A stretch of 64,000 nucleotides of DNA from Prauserella alba. Its GTDB lineage: Bacteria > Actinomycetota > Actinomycetes > Mycobacteriales > Pseudonocardiaceae. Made by a program: the position numbers and the translations under genes. The DNA lies in the NCBI RefSeq assembly GCF_024171735.1, contig NZ_JAMTCH010000007.1:186001-250000 (forward strand), in the 5' to 3' direction. Positions 45,934 through 55,886 of this stretch are shown in pieces. The stretch's first letter is position 1; the number at the start of each line of letters is the position of its first letter. The notes beneath the pieces are model-generated. The model saw nothing but the letters and a program-made list of their open reading frames with translations, had not been told where the DNA came from and did not search any database.

Positions 45934-47049
45934 ATGTCGCTGGGGATGCCGGAGAACTGGGAGCAGGTGGAATCCCAGGCGGCGAAGGTCGAAAAGGTCG
46001 ATCCGGGCAGGATTCAGAACGTCGCGCAGGAGTTCAAAACCGCGTCGGAGAACACGGGCGACCATTCTGCGGAGTTGAAGAACGCGGCGTCACCGCTTTC
46101 GGAGGGCGGCGTCTGGAACGGTCCCGCCGCGGACGCGTTCTTCTCCTACGTCGCGAAGGTCGCCTCGGCGGGGCAGCGGGTCAAGGACAAGCTCGACGAG
46201 GCCGCGGTCGAACTGAGCGACCTGCAGCAGAAGCTGTCGGAGCTCAAGAAGTCGATCAACGAGACCAAGTCGGGCGCGAAGCAGGAGATCGACGACCGCA
46301 ACAGGAAGGCCGAACAGCGCGCACAGGAGGCTGCCGGCGCCGAGGGCGGCGGCGAGGACCCGGAGTCGATCCGGGAACAGGCGCGGCAGCAGAACCGGCA
46401 GACGGCGTCGCAGGCGGCCGAGCGGATCAAGGGCCTGCTGACGCAGGCCAACCAGGCCATCAAGAAGGCTCAGCGCCTGATGAAGCAGGACATCGGCGGG
46501 TCCGGCGGCTACTCGCAGGTGCCGAAACCGGGGCAGGCGCAGTCGCAGATGGCCGACACCGGTGGCATCAGCAACCCCGGCGGTTCCCCGAGCGTCGGCG
46601 GTGGTGGTGGCAGCGGCGGCGCCGAGACGGCTGTCGGCGGTGGCGGTGGCGGACTCGGGTCGAGTGGCGGCCCGCCCGCTGGGCCGCCTCCCGGGAACGT
46701 CGAGCAGTGGATCAAGGAAGCCATCAAGATCCTCCGCGAGAACGGCATCCCCGTCAGCGAGGAGAACATCGACCAGATCTGGACGATCATCGAACACGAG
46801 TCGGGTGGCGATCCGCGCGCGATCAACGACTGGGACTCGAACGCCGCGAAGGGCACGCCGTCGAAGGGCCTGATGCAGTGCATCGACCCGACGTTCGACT
46901 CCCATGCACTGCCGGGGCACGGCGACATCTGGGACCCGGTGGACAACATCATCGCCGGTGTCCGCTACACGTTCGACCGCTACGGCGGCCTCGACCAGCA
47001 CCCCGGCCTCGAATCGATCGCGTCCGGCGGCGGCTATCAGCCGTACTGA
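45934..47049 (+). CDS. WXG100-type ESX substrate fused to a lytic transglycosylase domain
   Basis: 371 residues with three parts. Residues 1-115: two long helices with the WxG turn VWNGPAADAF (W61-G63). Residues 115-255: charged coiled coil and Gly/Ser/Gln linker. Residues 255-371: a lysozyme-like SLT domain (WIKEAIKILRENGIPVSEENIDQIWTIIEHESGGDPRAIN, ending GVRYTFDRYGG), with likely catalytic glutamate E289. It is probably exported by a type VII system to cut peptidoglycan. It is translationally coupled to the EspC-like gene. Confidence 0.82.
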   Translation: MSLGMPENWEQVESQAAKVEKVDPGRIQNVAQEFKTASENTGDHSAELKNAASPLSEGGVWNGPAADAFFSYVAKVASAGQRVKDKLDEAAVELSDLQQKLSELKKSINETKSGAKQEIDDRNRKAEQRAQEAAGAEGGGEDPESIREQARQQNRQTASQAAERIKGLLTQANQAIKKAQRLMKQDIGGSGGYSQVPKPGQAQSQMADTGGISNPGGSPSVGGGGGSGGAETAVGGGGGGLGSSGGPPAGPPPGNVEQWIKEAIKILRENGIPVSEENIDQIWTIIEHESGGDPRAINDWDSNAAKGTPSKGLMQCIDPTFDSHALPGHGDIWDPVDNIIAGVRYTFDRYGGLDQHPGLESIASGGGYQPY

Positions 47050-47148
47050 TCACCGCCTCGTCCCGCGGAGGCCGCGACGGCACGGACATGAAAATCCCTT
47101 CACGGTCGGCTCAGGCGGGTTTCACCGGGCGGCGGCATCGTTGACGTC

Positions 47149-48330
47149 ATGAGCGAAGAGCAGTGGCAACCGGAGGAGGCGGACCTCCACGACCTGTGGT
47201 CCGCCGTCGCCGGGGCGAGCGGGGACACCGCGCTCGGCAGCCGCATCACTCACCGTGACGTCCAGCGTGCGTCGACGACGGTGGCCGCACGGGTCGACGT
47301 GACGCGTCCCGACGGTTCCCGCGCCACCGACACGTACTGCGCCAGCACCTCGGCGCAGGCGCGCGGCGCGATGCGCATGTCGGACGGCGTGCGCGAACTC
47401 GGCGTCTGGCGGTTCCCGCACGATCCTGCGCTGCCAGGGCTGGCGGCGGCGGTCGACCCGGACCGGATGCGGGAGCTGCTCGCCGGCCTGGGGCTGCCCA
47501 CCGGCGACCTGCGGCCGACCGTCCGCTCGTATCGCCCGCTGCGCCGAGCGGTGGTCGAGATCTCCACGGCCCGGGCGACGGTGTTCGTCAAGGTACTGCG
47601 TCCCGACAAGGTCGAACAGCTGCACGGGCTGCACCGCGCCGCCGAGGGCGGAGTGGTGCCGGAGAGCCTCGGCTGGACCGGCGACGGTCTGCTCGTGCTC
47701 GCCGGTGTCGGCGGCACACCGCTGCGGCGGCTGCTGCTCGGCGGCAACACGATGGAGGTCGAACGCATCGACCCGGCCGACATCGTCGCCACCCTCGACG
47801 GGCTGCCGCAGGCGTTCGCCGAACGCGCCCGCAGGCGGAGCTGGGCGGAGCAGGCGGGCCACTACGCCGACGTCGTCGCCCGCGTGCACCCCGGCGCCGC
47901 CCGGACGGCACACGCGATCGCCGAAGCGGTAGCCGTGCCGACGGCCGCCGATCCGGTGCCCGTCCACGGCGACTTCTACGAGACACAGTTGCTCGTCTCC
48001 CGTGGTCGCGTGGTCGGGTTGCTCGACATCGACACCGCGGGCGCGGGCGATCCACACGACGATCCGGCGTGCCTGCTCGGCCACCTCTCCGTGCTGTCAC
48101 AGGTCAAACCCGAACGCGCACCGGTCATCGACCGTTTCACGGCGCGGTGCCTGCGGGAGTTCGACCGCCACCGGGACCCTGCCGCACTGCGGGCACACGC
48201 CGCGGCCGTGGTGCTGTCGCTGGCGCCGGGCGCGCACCGCACCGGACGGCGCGGCTGGCGGGCGACCCTCGAACAGCGGCTCGACCTGGCGTGGAACTGG
48301 TGTCACGCCGACGATCCGCTCGCCGTCTGA
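47149..48330 (+). CDS. aminoglycoside-phosphotransferase-fold protein
   Basis: 393 residues, kinase-like APH/choline-kinase fold. The catalytic loop is VPVHGDFYETQLL (HxDxxxxN-like), then the metal motif GLLDIDTAGAGDPHDDPACLL. The N-terminal domain has no strong lysine motif, only TVFVKVLRP. It could phosphorylate a small metabolite or antibiotic or be a maltokinase relative. It follows the ESX cluster by 99 bases; a functional link is not shown. Confidence 0.78.
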   Translation: MSEEQWQPEEADLHDLWSAVAGASGDTALGSRITHRDVQRASTTVAARVDVTRPDGSRATDTYCASTSAQARGAMRMSDGVRELGVWRFPHDPALPGLAAAVDPDRMRELLAGLGLPTGDLRPTVRSYRPLRRAVVEISTARATVFVKVLRPDKVEQLHGLHRAAEGGVVPESLGWTGDGLLVLAGVGGTPLRRLLLGGNTMEVERIDPADIVATLDGLPQAFAERARRRSWAEQAGHYADVVARVHPGAARTAHAIAEAVAVPTAADPVPVHGDFYETQLLVSRGRVVGLLDIDTAGAGDPHDDPACLLGHLSVLSQVKPERAPVIDRFTARCLREFDRHRDPAALRAHAAAVVLSLAPGAHRTGRRGWRATLEQRLDLAWNWCHADDPLAV

Positions 48331-48513
48331 CGCCTGCACCCGGCAGGTCCCGTCCGCCGGAGTTCGCGCCAGCCAGCTGGGCTCGAACGGCGCTCCAACA
48401 GCGCCACGGACCGTCGAACAGTCCGGCGGCCCCTGGATTCCTCACGCGGATCCGCCGCGTGCAGGTAACCGAGAAACCCATCCCGAGCACGTCCTTCGAA
48501 AGGAAGTCACATC

Positions 48514-48870
48514 ATGGCAAGCAACAAGCGCCCCTGGTTCGTCGTCGCCGCCGCGGCCGTCGGTGTCGGCGGTGCGATCGCCGTCGGAGGTACCGCACTG
48601 GCCGACGGAGTCAACGATCCGAAGCCGGCGTCCCAGGTACAGCAGGCCGACTCCGGAAGCGGGCAGGCCGACTCCGCCGATTCCCCCAACGACACCGATT
48701 CCCCCAATGACGCCGATTCCCCGAACGACGCTGACTCCTCGAACGACGCCGACACGGCGAATTCGCCGAACGACGCCGATTCCCCCAACGACGCTGACTC
48801 CCCGAACGACGCCGACAAGGAGGACGGCACCGCCGACTCGCCCGCCGACCGTGACGGCTCGCCCGAGTGA
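48514..48870 (+). CDS. secreted acidic repeat protein
   Basis: 118 residues. Signal peptide (MASNKRPWFVVAAAAVGVGGAIAVGG, cleavage near ALA). The mature part is almost entirely degenerate hexa-repeats of the DSPNDA type, at least eight copies, with no predicted fold. AAAGGAAG precedes the ATG. Such proteins may bind cations or sit in the cell wall; function unknown. Confidence 0.72.
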   Translation: MASNKRPWFVVAAAAVGVGGAIAVGGTALADGVNDPKPASQVQQADSGSGQADSADSPNDTDSPNDADSPNDADSSNDADTANSPNDADSPNDADSPNDADKEDGTADSPADRDGSPE

Positions 48871-48932
48871 ACCGTCGACGTGACACGAGCGTCCGGGTAC
48901 GGCGCCGCGAACCGGTGAGAGGTTGAACAACG

Positions 48933-49766
48933 ATGTCGGCCGAGTACGCCCAGGAGATCCGTCGCGAGCCTCATGACGAGGCACTATCAGTCCACAGTGG
49001 TCGTTTTTCGTCGGACGTGGCGTTGCGACTGCGTCGCGCGTGGTGGCTTCTCCTGGGCGTTTCGGTGCTGCTGAACGTCGTCAGCATGGCGGTTCCCGCG
49101 CTGATCGAGCACCCGCTGACCAACGATCGCGGTGAGATTCAGCTGTACCTCGACGTCTTCGTCGAGGGAAACCTGCCGACGTGGTGGAGCGTCGGCCTGC
49201 TCGGCAGCACCGCGGTCCTGTTCGGAATCGTCGCCCTGCTCGCCCGCGCTCGCGGTGCGCGCGCGGAGTCGTGGGGCTGGTGGTGTGGATCCGTCCTCAT
49301 AGGACTGTTATCGCTCGACGACCATACGCAGCTGCACGAACGTCTCGACCGTATCGGCCGACAGCTGGTCACGTTCGACAGCGGGTTCCCGTTCTACTGG
49401 CTGCTCCCCGGACTGCTCGCCGGGGCCGTCGTCGCAGTCGGACTGCTGTTGCTCGCGATGCGCCTGCGGGACCGGTGCCGGTGGCTCGTCGTCGCGGGCG
49501 GGGCCCTGTTGCTGTGGTCCGCGCTCGGCATGGAGGCGATGCAAGGGCTGTGGATCGCGGCGGACGAGAGCGGACCGTTGTACGTGGCGACGTATCACGC
49601 GGAGGAGCTGGGTGAGAACGTCGGAGTGCTGCTGCTCATGGCGGCTGCGGCGTCGGCGGTGTCGCTGGAACGCGGCCCCACGGCCGGCGGTGTCACGGCT
49701 CGGTACCGCCCGTTCGGCGATGCGCGGGCACGATCCGGGCTACTCTCGACGGCGTGGCCACGATGA
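48933..49766 (+). CDS. hypothetical multi-helix membrane protein
   Basis: 277 residues with about six hydrophobic spans. Conserved-looking loop pieces are LSLDDHTQLHERLDRIG and ATYHAEELGENVGVLLL, whose Asp/His/Glu residues could bind a metal. Family not recognised. The end overlaps the start of the AraC-type gene by 13 bases in another frame. Confidence 0.65.
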   Translation: MSAEYAQEIRREPHDEALSVHSGRFSSDVALRLRRAWWLLLGVSVLLNVVSMAVPALIEHPLTNDRGEIQLYLDVFVEGNLPTWWSVGLLGSTAVLFGIVALLARARGARAESWGWWCGSVLIGLLSLDDHTQLHERLDRIGRQLVTFDSGFPFYWLLPGLLAGAVVAVGLLLLAMRLRDRCRWLVVAGGALLLWSALGMEAMQGLWIAADESGPLYVATYHAEELGENVGVLLLMAAAASAVSLERGPTAGGVTARYRPFGDARARSGLLSTAWPR

Positions 49767-50149
49767 GCCCGCGCGAGGACCAGAACCGCCGGTTGCTGCG
49801 CGCCCGTGATGCGATCGACCGCGACTACGCGAAGCCGCTCGACGTGCCCACGCTCGCGCGCGTCGCGCTGATGTCGCCGAGTCACTTCACCCGTTCGTTC
49901 CGTGCGACGTTCGGCGAGACGCCGCACCGCTACCTGCAGCGCAGGCGGATCGAACGGGCGATGGCGCGGTTGCGGTCGCCGTCGGCCACGGTCACGCGGG
50001 TCGCCGAGGAGGTCGGATTCGACAGTCTCGGCACGTTCAGCCGCACGTTCCGCGCCATCGTCGGTGTGTCGCCCGCGGAGTACCGCGCGGCCGCGGCTCC
50101 ACTGGCCGTGCCGGTGTGCTTCGTCAAGACGTGGTCACGCCCGGCCTGA
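49754..50149 (+). CDS. AraC-family transcriptional regulator (DNA-binding domain only)
   Basis: 131 residues, little more than the two helix-turn-helix motifs: PLDVPTLARVALMSPSHFTRSFRATFGETPHRYLQRRRIERA and ATVTRVAEEVGFDSLGTFSRTFRAIVGVSPAEYR. No effector domain. The GTG at 49754 is seven bases after TACTCT, so leaderless. The VOC gene follows, a common pair in actinomycetes. Confidence 0.86.
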   Translation: MATMSPREDQNRRLLRARDAIDRDYAKPLDVPTLARVALMSPSHFTRSFRATFGETPHRYLQRRRIERAMARLRSPSATVTRVAEEVGFDSLGTFSRTFRAIVGVSPAEYRAAAAPLAVPVCFVKTWSRPA

Positions 50150-50213
50150 AGCCGGCTCACGTGAGCAGTTTCGGATAAGCCGCACCCCCGGCTGCCGCCG
50201 TAGCGTTGGCGGC

Positions 50214-50675
50214 ATGTTCACACGAATCGGAATCACCTCGGTCATGGTCCTCGATCAGGACGAAGCGCTCGACTTCTACTGCGGCACGCTCGGATTCGAG
50301 GTCACCGACGACGTCGACCTGGGATTCATGCGCTGGCTGACGGTGCATCTGCCCGCGCAGCCGGACACGCACCTGCTGCTGGAGGTGCCGGGTCCGCCGC
50401 AGCACAGCGAGGAGGTGGCGGCGCAAGTCCGCGACCTGGTCACGAAGGGTGCGCTCGGTGCGGCGGCGATCCTGAACACCGACGACTGCCGCAAGACGTA
50501 CGAGACGTTGCGGGCGAAGGGCGTCGAGTTCACGCAGGAGCCGATCGAACAGCCCTACGGCATCGATTGCGCGCTGCGGGACCCGTTCGGCAACCACATC
50601 CGCATCACGCAGCCCGCCGAGGGGCCGGTGGAGATCACCGACGAGGACGTCGAACGTCTCCAGTGCGGCTCCTGA
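50214..50675 (+). CDS. VOC (glyoxalase-fold) protein
   Basis: 153 residues of the vicinal-oxygen-chelate superfamily: ITSVMVLDQDEALDFYCGTLGFEV ... LLLEVPG ... GVEFTQEPIEQPYGIDCALRDPFGNHIRI. Candidate metal or substrate residues include the glutamate of LEVPG and the histidine near the end. Function unknown; bleomycin-resistance or isomerase-like. TAGCGT ends seven bases before the ATG. Probably controlled by the AraC-type neighbour. Confidence 0.85.
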   Translation: MFTRIGITSVMVLDQDEALDFYCGTLGFEVTDDVDLGFMRWLTVHLPAQPDTHLLLEVPGPPQHSEEVAAQVRDLVTKGALGAAAILNTDDCRKTYETLRAKGVEFTQEPIEQPYGIDCALRDPFGNHIRITQPAEGPVEITDEDVERLQCGS

Positions 50676-50694
50676 GCCCCGAGTGTGTTCGATA

Positions 50695-50727
50695 GGCTGC
50701 GCGCGGTCCCTGAGATCGCGCGCAGCC
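50695..50727. terminator. hairpin before the methyltransferase ribosome-binding site
   Basis: A perfect 11-bp stem (GGCTGCGCGCG at 50695-50705, complement at 50717-50727) with an 11-base loop. It ends one base before GGAGA, the methyltransferase ribosome-binding site. It may terminate the VOC gene or sequester the start. Confidence 0.5.
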
Positions 50728-50738
50728 TGGAGAACGCA

Positions 50739-51590
50739 GTGACTTCCACGCCAGGACGGAACGATGCCCCGGAGCCGGTTCTTCCGACGGTCATCGACCC
50801 GAACGTGCCGAGCATCGCCCGCGCCTACGACGCGACACTCGGCGGCAAGGACAACTACGAGGTCGACCGTGAGGTCGCGCGCCAGCTGCGGGAAGTGACG
50901 CCGGAGGTCACGACCCTGGCGTGGGACAACCGGGACTTCCTCATCCGCGCCACGCGTTTCGTCGTCGGCACCGCCGGCATCGACCAGGTCGTCGACGTCG
51001 GATCGGGGTTGCCGACGGTCGAGAACACGCATGACGTCGCCCTTCGCCTCAACCGCGACACGTGCGTGGTGTACGTCGACATCGACCCGATCGTCATCGC
51101 CCACGGTCGCGCGCTCGTCGAGGATCACGAGTCCGTGCACTGCGTCCAGGGCGACCTCACCGAACCGCAGGCGCTGTTCGCCGACCCCGCGGTGGCCGGC
51201 CGGCTGGAGTGGGACCGGCCGATGGCGCTGTACCAGGTCGGCACGCTGCACCACGTGGCCGACGACCGTGATCCCGCGGCGATGATGCGCGCCTACATCG
51301 ACGCGCTGCCGTCCGGCTCGCAGGTCGTGCTGTCGCACTTCTTCAACCCCGGCGACGAGGATCCCGAGGCCGCCGAGGTCGCCGAGCGGCTGGAGCAGGC
51401 GTTCCTGCACAGCCCGATGGGCACCGGCCGGTTCCGTACGCGAGAGGAGATCGCCGCCTACTTCGACGGCCTCGACCTCCTCGAACCCGGCCTGGTGACG
51501 CTCGCCCACTGGTGGCCGGAAGGTCCGCCGCCGCAGAACCTCGACCCGGCACGCCGCCTCATGATCGGCGCTGTCGCCCGCAAGCCGTAG
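50739..51590 (+). CDS. SAM-dependent methyltransferase (PF04672-like)
   Basis: 283 residues. Begins VPSIARAYDATLGGKDNYEVDREVARQL, the entry pattern of the actinomycete PF04672 methyltransferases (formerly DUF574), followed by VVDVGSGLPT (SAM motif I), VVYVDIDPIVIAHGRALV, and VVLSHFF. The methyl acceptor is unknown. GTG 50739 has GGAGA upstream; a longer reading from 50685 would run through the hairpin and is less likely. Confidence 0.84.
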   Translation: MTSTPGRNDAPEPVLPTVIDPNVPSIARAYDATLGGKDNYEVDREVARQLREVTPEVTTLAWDNRDFLIRATRFVVGTAGIDQVVDVGSGLPTVENTHDVALRLNRDTCVVYVDIDPIVIAHGRALVEDHESVHCVQGDLTEPQALFADPAVAGRLEWDRPMALYQVGTLHHVADDRDPAAMMRAYIDALPSGSQVVLSHFFNPGDEDPEAAEVAERLEQAFLHSPMGTGRFRTREEIAAYFDGLDLLEPGLVTLAHWWPEGPPPQNLDPARRLMIGAVARKP

Positions 51591-51601
51591 CGGACGCCGC
51601 T

Positions 51602-51652
51602 GCCCCCAAGGGCACCTTGGTGGCGTTGAACGCGACAATTCTTCCCTTGATC
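51602..51652. repeat. B-form repeat after the methyltransferase gene
   Basis: GCCCCCAAGGGCACCTTGGT arm from 51602, GGCGTTGAACGCGAC, then the diverged second box AATTCTTCCCTTGATC. It starts 11 bases after the stop. Confidence 0.82.
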
Positions 51653-51746
51653 ATGCTCGCCTTCCGACTCGCCGGCGGCCTTACCTGACTTCCGGTCTCC
51701 CGCCGCCCTCGCCGTTCGACGTGGCCGTCCCCTTACAGTGCTGGAC

Positions 51747-52925
51747 ATGACGACGGACTCCGCGACCTCCCCGTTCCCGCCCGCGGCGCAGCGCGCCGAC
51801 GTGCCGCCGTTCCACGTGATGGACGTGCTGTCGGCGGCGAAGGCGCGGCAGGCCGAGCGTGGTGACGTGGTGTTCCTGTGCGCGGGCCAGCCGACGGCGG
51901 GTGCACCGGAACCGGTGCTGGCCGCGGCGCAGCAGGCGTTGCGGGGCGGTGACCTCGGCTACACGCCCCAGCTGGGCATTCCGCCGTTGCGCGAGGCGAT
52001 CGCCGCGCATTACGACCGCGCCTACGGGCTCGACGTCGACCCGGCCGACGTGATCGTCACGACGGGGTCCTCTGGCGGGTTCCTGTTGGCGTTCCTCGCA
52101 GCGTTCGAGGCGGGCGACAGGGTGGCGATGGCGCGGCCCGGCTACCCGGCCTACCGCAACCTGCTGAGCGCGCTCGGCTGCGAGGTCGTCGAGTTCGCCA
52201 CGGACGAGAGCACCCGGTTCCAGCCGACCCCGGAGATCCTCGACGGGCTCGGCGACATCAAGGGCCTGATCGTGGCGAGTCCGAGCAATCCGACGGGCAC
52301 CATCGTGACGCCGGACGAGCTGGCTGCACTGACCGCGTGGTGCACCGCGCGGGGCGTCCGGCTGATCAGCGACGAGATCTACCACGGAATCTCCTACGAA
52401 CGGGACGTCGCGTGCGCGTGGCAGACGTCCCGCGAGGCGCTGGTGCTCGGCTCGTTCTCGAAGTACTTCGCGATGACGGGCTGGCGGCTCGGCTGGATGC
52501 TCGCGCCGCGCGGGCTTCACCGCAGCGTCGACGTGCTGACCGGAAACTTCAACATCTGCCCGCCCGCGTTGTCGCAGCACGCGGCCGTGGCGGCGCTGTC
52601 ACCGGAGTCGCACGCGGAGCTGGACGGCCACGTCGACCACTACCGCGCCAACCGTGACCTGCTCCTCGACGGGCTGCGCGGCATCGGCCTGACCCGTATC
52701 GCCCCGATCGACGGCGCCTTCTACGCCTACGTCGACGTCTCGGAACACACCGACGATTCGCTGTCGTGGTGCCGCAAGCTGCTCGACGACACCGGGGTGG
52801 CGATCACGCCGGGGGTGGACTTCGACCCCGTCGCGGGCGGCTCGTTCGTACGGCTGTCGTTCGCGGGTGCGCGCGCCGACATCACCACGGCCGTCGAGCG
52901 CATGGGGACGTGGCTCGGCCGCTGA
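51747..52925 (+). CDS. class I/II pyridoxal-phosphate aminotransferase
   Basis: 392 residues, fold type I. TTGSSGGFLLAFLAAFEAGDRV and LIVASPSNPTGT hold PLP contacts; the Schiff-base lysine lies in SFSKYFAMTGWRLGWM and the final arginine in FVRLSFAGA. Amino donor and acceptor are not deducible; aspartate/alanine-type enzymes share this architecture. TACAGT ends seven bases before the ATG, a textbook leaderless promoter, which fixes this start over the GTG at 51738. Confidence 0.9.
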   Translation: MTTDSATSPFPPAAQRADVPPFHVMDVLSAAKARQAERGDVVFLCAGQPTAGAPEPVLAAAQQALRGGDLGYTPQLGIPPLREAIAAHYDRAYGLDVDPADVIVTTGSSGGFLLAFLAAFEAGDRVAMARPGYPAYRNLLSALGCEVVEFATDESTRFQPTPEILDGLGDIKGLIVASPSNPTGTIVTPDELAALTAWCTARGVRLISDEIYHGISYERDVACAWQTSREALVLGSFSKYFAMTGWRLGWMLAPRGLHRSVDVLTGNFNICPPALSQHAAVAALSPESHAELDGHVDHYRANRDLLLDGLRGIGLTRIAPIDGAFYAYVDVSEHTDDSLSWCRKLLDDTGVAITPGVDFDPVAGGSFVRLSFAGARADITTAVERMGTWLGR

Positions 52926-53071
52926 CCTGCGGCGGGCCCATCGCCGGGGTACGGACGGTCCCGGAGGGGAACCCGGAGTTTTCCCTGAGCGTTGTCGGGA
53001 GGCCGCGACTTCACGGTGCGCGGCGTGCCAACCTGGACATACACGGCAGCACTCGAGTGTGGAGGAAGCAC

Positions 53072-53254
53072 ATGTTCTGGAAGATCGTCGGCGGCCTGCT
53101 TCTGGCGTGGGTCGCGTTCATGGTGATCGGTTCGCTGGTCGGCTTCCTCGTCAAGGCGGTGTTCTGGATCGCGCTGATCGCCGGCGCGGGCTTCCTCGGC
53201 GCGGCGGCCTACGGTGCGCTCAAGGGCGGCGACAAGAAGCAGATCCGTTCGTAA
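53072..53254 (+). CDS. 60-residue small membrane protein
   Basis: Two adjacent hydrophobic spans (IVGGLLLAWVAFMVIGSLVGFLVKAVFWIALIAGAGFLGAAAYGAL) with a charged tail GGDKKQIRS, likely a helical hairpin in the membrane. GGAGGA precedes the ATG. Function unknown; many actinomycetes have similar proteins. Confidence 0.72.
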   Translation: MFWKIVGGLLLAWVAFMVIGSLVGFLVKAVFWIALIAGAGFLGAAAYGALKGGDKKQIRS

Positions 53255-53353
53255 CCGCCACGGGGTTCGCCGGCCGGCGGTGGTCGGTGACGGCTGTTCG
53301 GGCGCAGGCCCGCGCGATCCGTCACGGTCGGGGTGAGCGCATACCCTCGCCGG

Positions 53354-54019
53354 ATGGAGCAGACCACGCTGGGAGCGAACCAGGTCGACCTGGCTGATTG
53401 GCGTCTCCTGCTGGGAGCGCTGCGGTCCCGGTTCGAGGCGGGCTCGTTCGCCGCGGCAGCCGCGTTCGTCGCGGTTGCCGGGCGGGTCGCCGAGGAACAC
53501 GGCCACTCCCCTGACGTCGACCTGCGCGCCGAACACGTCGGGTTCGCGCTGCGCACCCGTGCCGCCGGCGGGGTCACGGAACGGGACGTCCGGCTGGCCG
53601 AACGGATCAGCCTGCTCGCGGCCGACCACGGGCTGACACCGCGTCCGGAGCGGCTGCAGGCCCTGGAACTGGCGCTCGACACCCCTGTGGTTCGCACGGT
53701 CGGCGGGTTCTGGGCCGCTGTTCTCACCGGCGAGACCGCAGGCGAGGACGCGGGCGGTGACGTCGTCGACCCGCCCGCGGAACTGCCGCAGGCGGGGTTC
53801 GACAGGCTGTGGCTCCAATCGACCGACTCGACCGCGCCGGACCGGCAACGCTTCCACCTCGACGTCACCGTTCCACCCGAGGAAGCCGACCGGCGCGTGG
53901 CCGCGGCGATCGAAGCGGGCGGACATCTCGTCGACGACACCCACGCCCCGGCTTTCGTCGTCGTGGCCGACCCGGACGGCAACAACGCCTGCATCTGCAC
54001 CGAGCTCGGCCGCGACTGA
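53354..54019 (+). CDS. pterin-dehydratase-like domain fused to a VOC-like domain
   Basis: 221 residues. Residues 10-105 resemble 4a-hydroxytetrahydrobiopterin dehydratase (WRLLLGALRSRFEAGSFAAAAAFVAVAGRVAEEHGHSPDVDLRAEHVGFALRTRAAGGVTERDVRLAERI); the usual HHPD core appears as HGHSPDV. Residues 115-221 are a glyoxalase-like half (LWLQSTD..RFHLDVTVPPEEADRRVAAAIEAGGH ... FVVVADPDGNNACI). TACCCT six bases before the ATG fixes the start. Confidence 0.8.
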   Translation: MEQTTLGANQVDLADWRLLLGALRSRFEAGSFAAAAAFVAVAGRVAEEHGHSPDVDLRAEHVGFALRTRAAGGVTERDVRLAERISLLAADHGLTPRPERLQALELALDTPVVRTVGGFWAAVLTGETAGEDAGGDVVDPPAELPQAGFDRLWLQSTDSTAPDRQRFHLDVTVPPEEADRRVAAAIEAGGHLVDDTHAPAFVVVADPDGNNACICTELGRD

Positions 54020-54129
54020 ACCGCGGCCCCGTACCTGCGCCGCTGCCGAGCCGCGGGCCGTGCCGAACACGTCGGGTTCCGGGACGCGCCGAACGCCGAT
54101 CCGAGGCGCCCTCACGCCGCGGGTGCCGG

Positions 54130-54707
54130 CTACAGCAGCATCGACTTGGCGACTTCCGCGCCGGGCCAGAGTTCGGCGTGCACACCCGCCGTGCGGGCGG
54201 CCTCGACGTTGACCCTGCGGTCGTCGAAGAACAGGCAGTCGCCCGGAGCACAGTCCAGCCGCTGCACCAGCAACCGGTAGATCTCCGCGTCCGGCTTCGC
54301 CATGCCGACGTCCCCGGAGAAGATCAGCTGCTCGAAGTGCCGCGCCCACGGCTGCCCTTCAGCGTGCCGTGCGAACGACGCGGGCGCGTTCGACAGCACC
54401 GCCAGTCGCCTTCCCGACTCGGCCAGCGCTTCGACCAGCTGTTCCGAGCCCGGGACGAGCTGCGACCAGCCGCGCGCGTCGATCTCGGTCAGCTCGCGCA
54501 CCGTCTGGGCGTCGACCTCCGTGTCGACGGTGTCGGCGACGGCCTGCCAGTAGGCGACGTCGTCGGCGCCGCGGTCGTACGGGTCGCGGTGTGCCCAGTA
54601 GGCGGGTTCGAACGTCGCGGGCGGCACGTCGAGTCTGCCGGCCAGTTCCGGTAGCGCCGTCGTCCTGTGGCACAGCACCTCGCCGTAGTCGAACACCACC
54701 CAGCCGG

Positions 54708-54711
<4 letters not shown>
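54130..54711 (-). CDS. HAD-superfamily hydrolase
   Basis: 193 residues, cap type I. VVFDYGEVL carries the first aspartate (DxG rather than the usual DxD, with Gly then Glu), LAVLSNAP is motif II, and KPDAEIYRLL with DDRRVNVEAARTAG form motifs III and IV. The missing second aspartate of motif I is worth noting; phosphatase activity is uncertain. It overlaps the threonine aldolase gene by four bases (ATGA), so they form one operon. Confidence 0.82.
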
Positions 54712-55739
<1,028 letters not shown>

Positions 55740-55817
55740 GTTTCGATCACATCACACGTCGGTGGGCCGCCCGAAGTAGGGCTCACCGATTCGTGACGAA
55801 AAATGTCGCGCGGGCGT

Positions 55818-55846
55818 GCAACCGTGTAGGCAGCAGGTGCCGTCTA
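55818..55846 (+). promoter_or_regulatory. ECF-type promoter of the SigE-family gene
   Basis: GCAACC (55818-55823) and CGTCTA (55841-55846) with a 17-bp spacer, close to the SigE-family ECF promoter consensus. It precedes a SigE-family sigma gene, so autoregulation is likely. Confidence 0.6.
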
Positions 55847-55886
55847 CCGAGGCACGAACAACTGAGAACGACCGGAGACCTACCGC

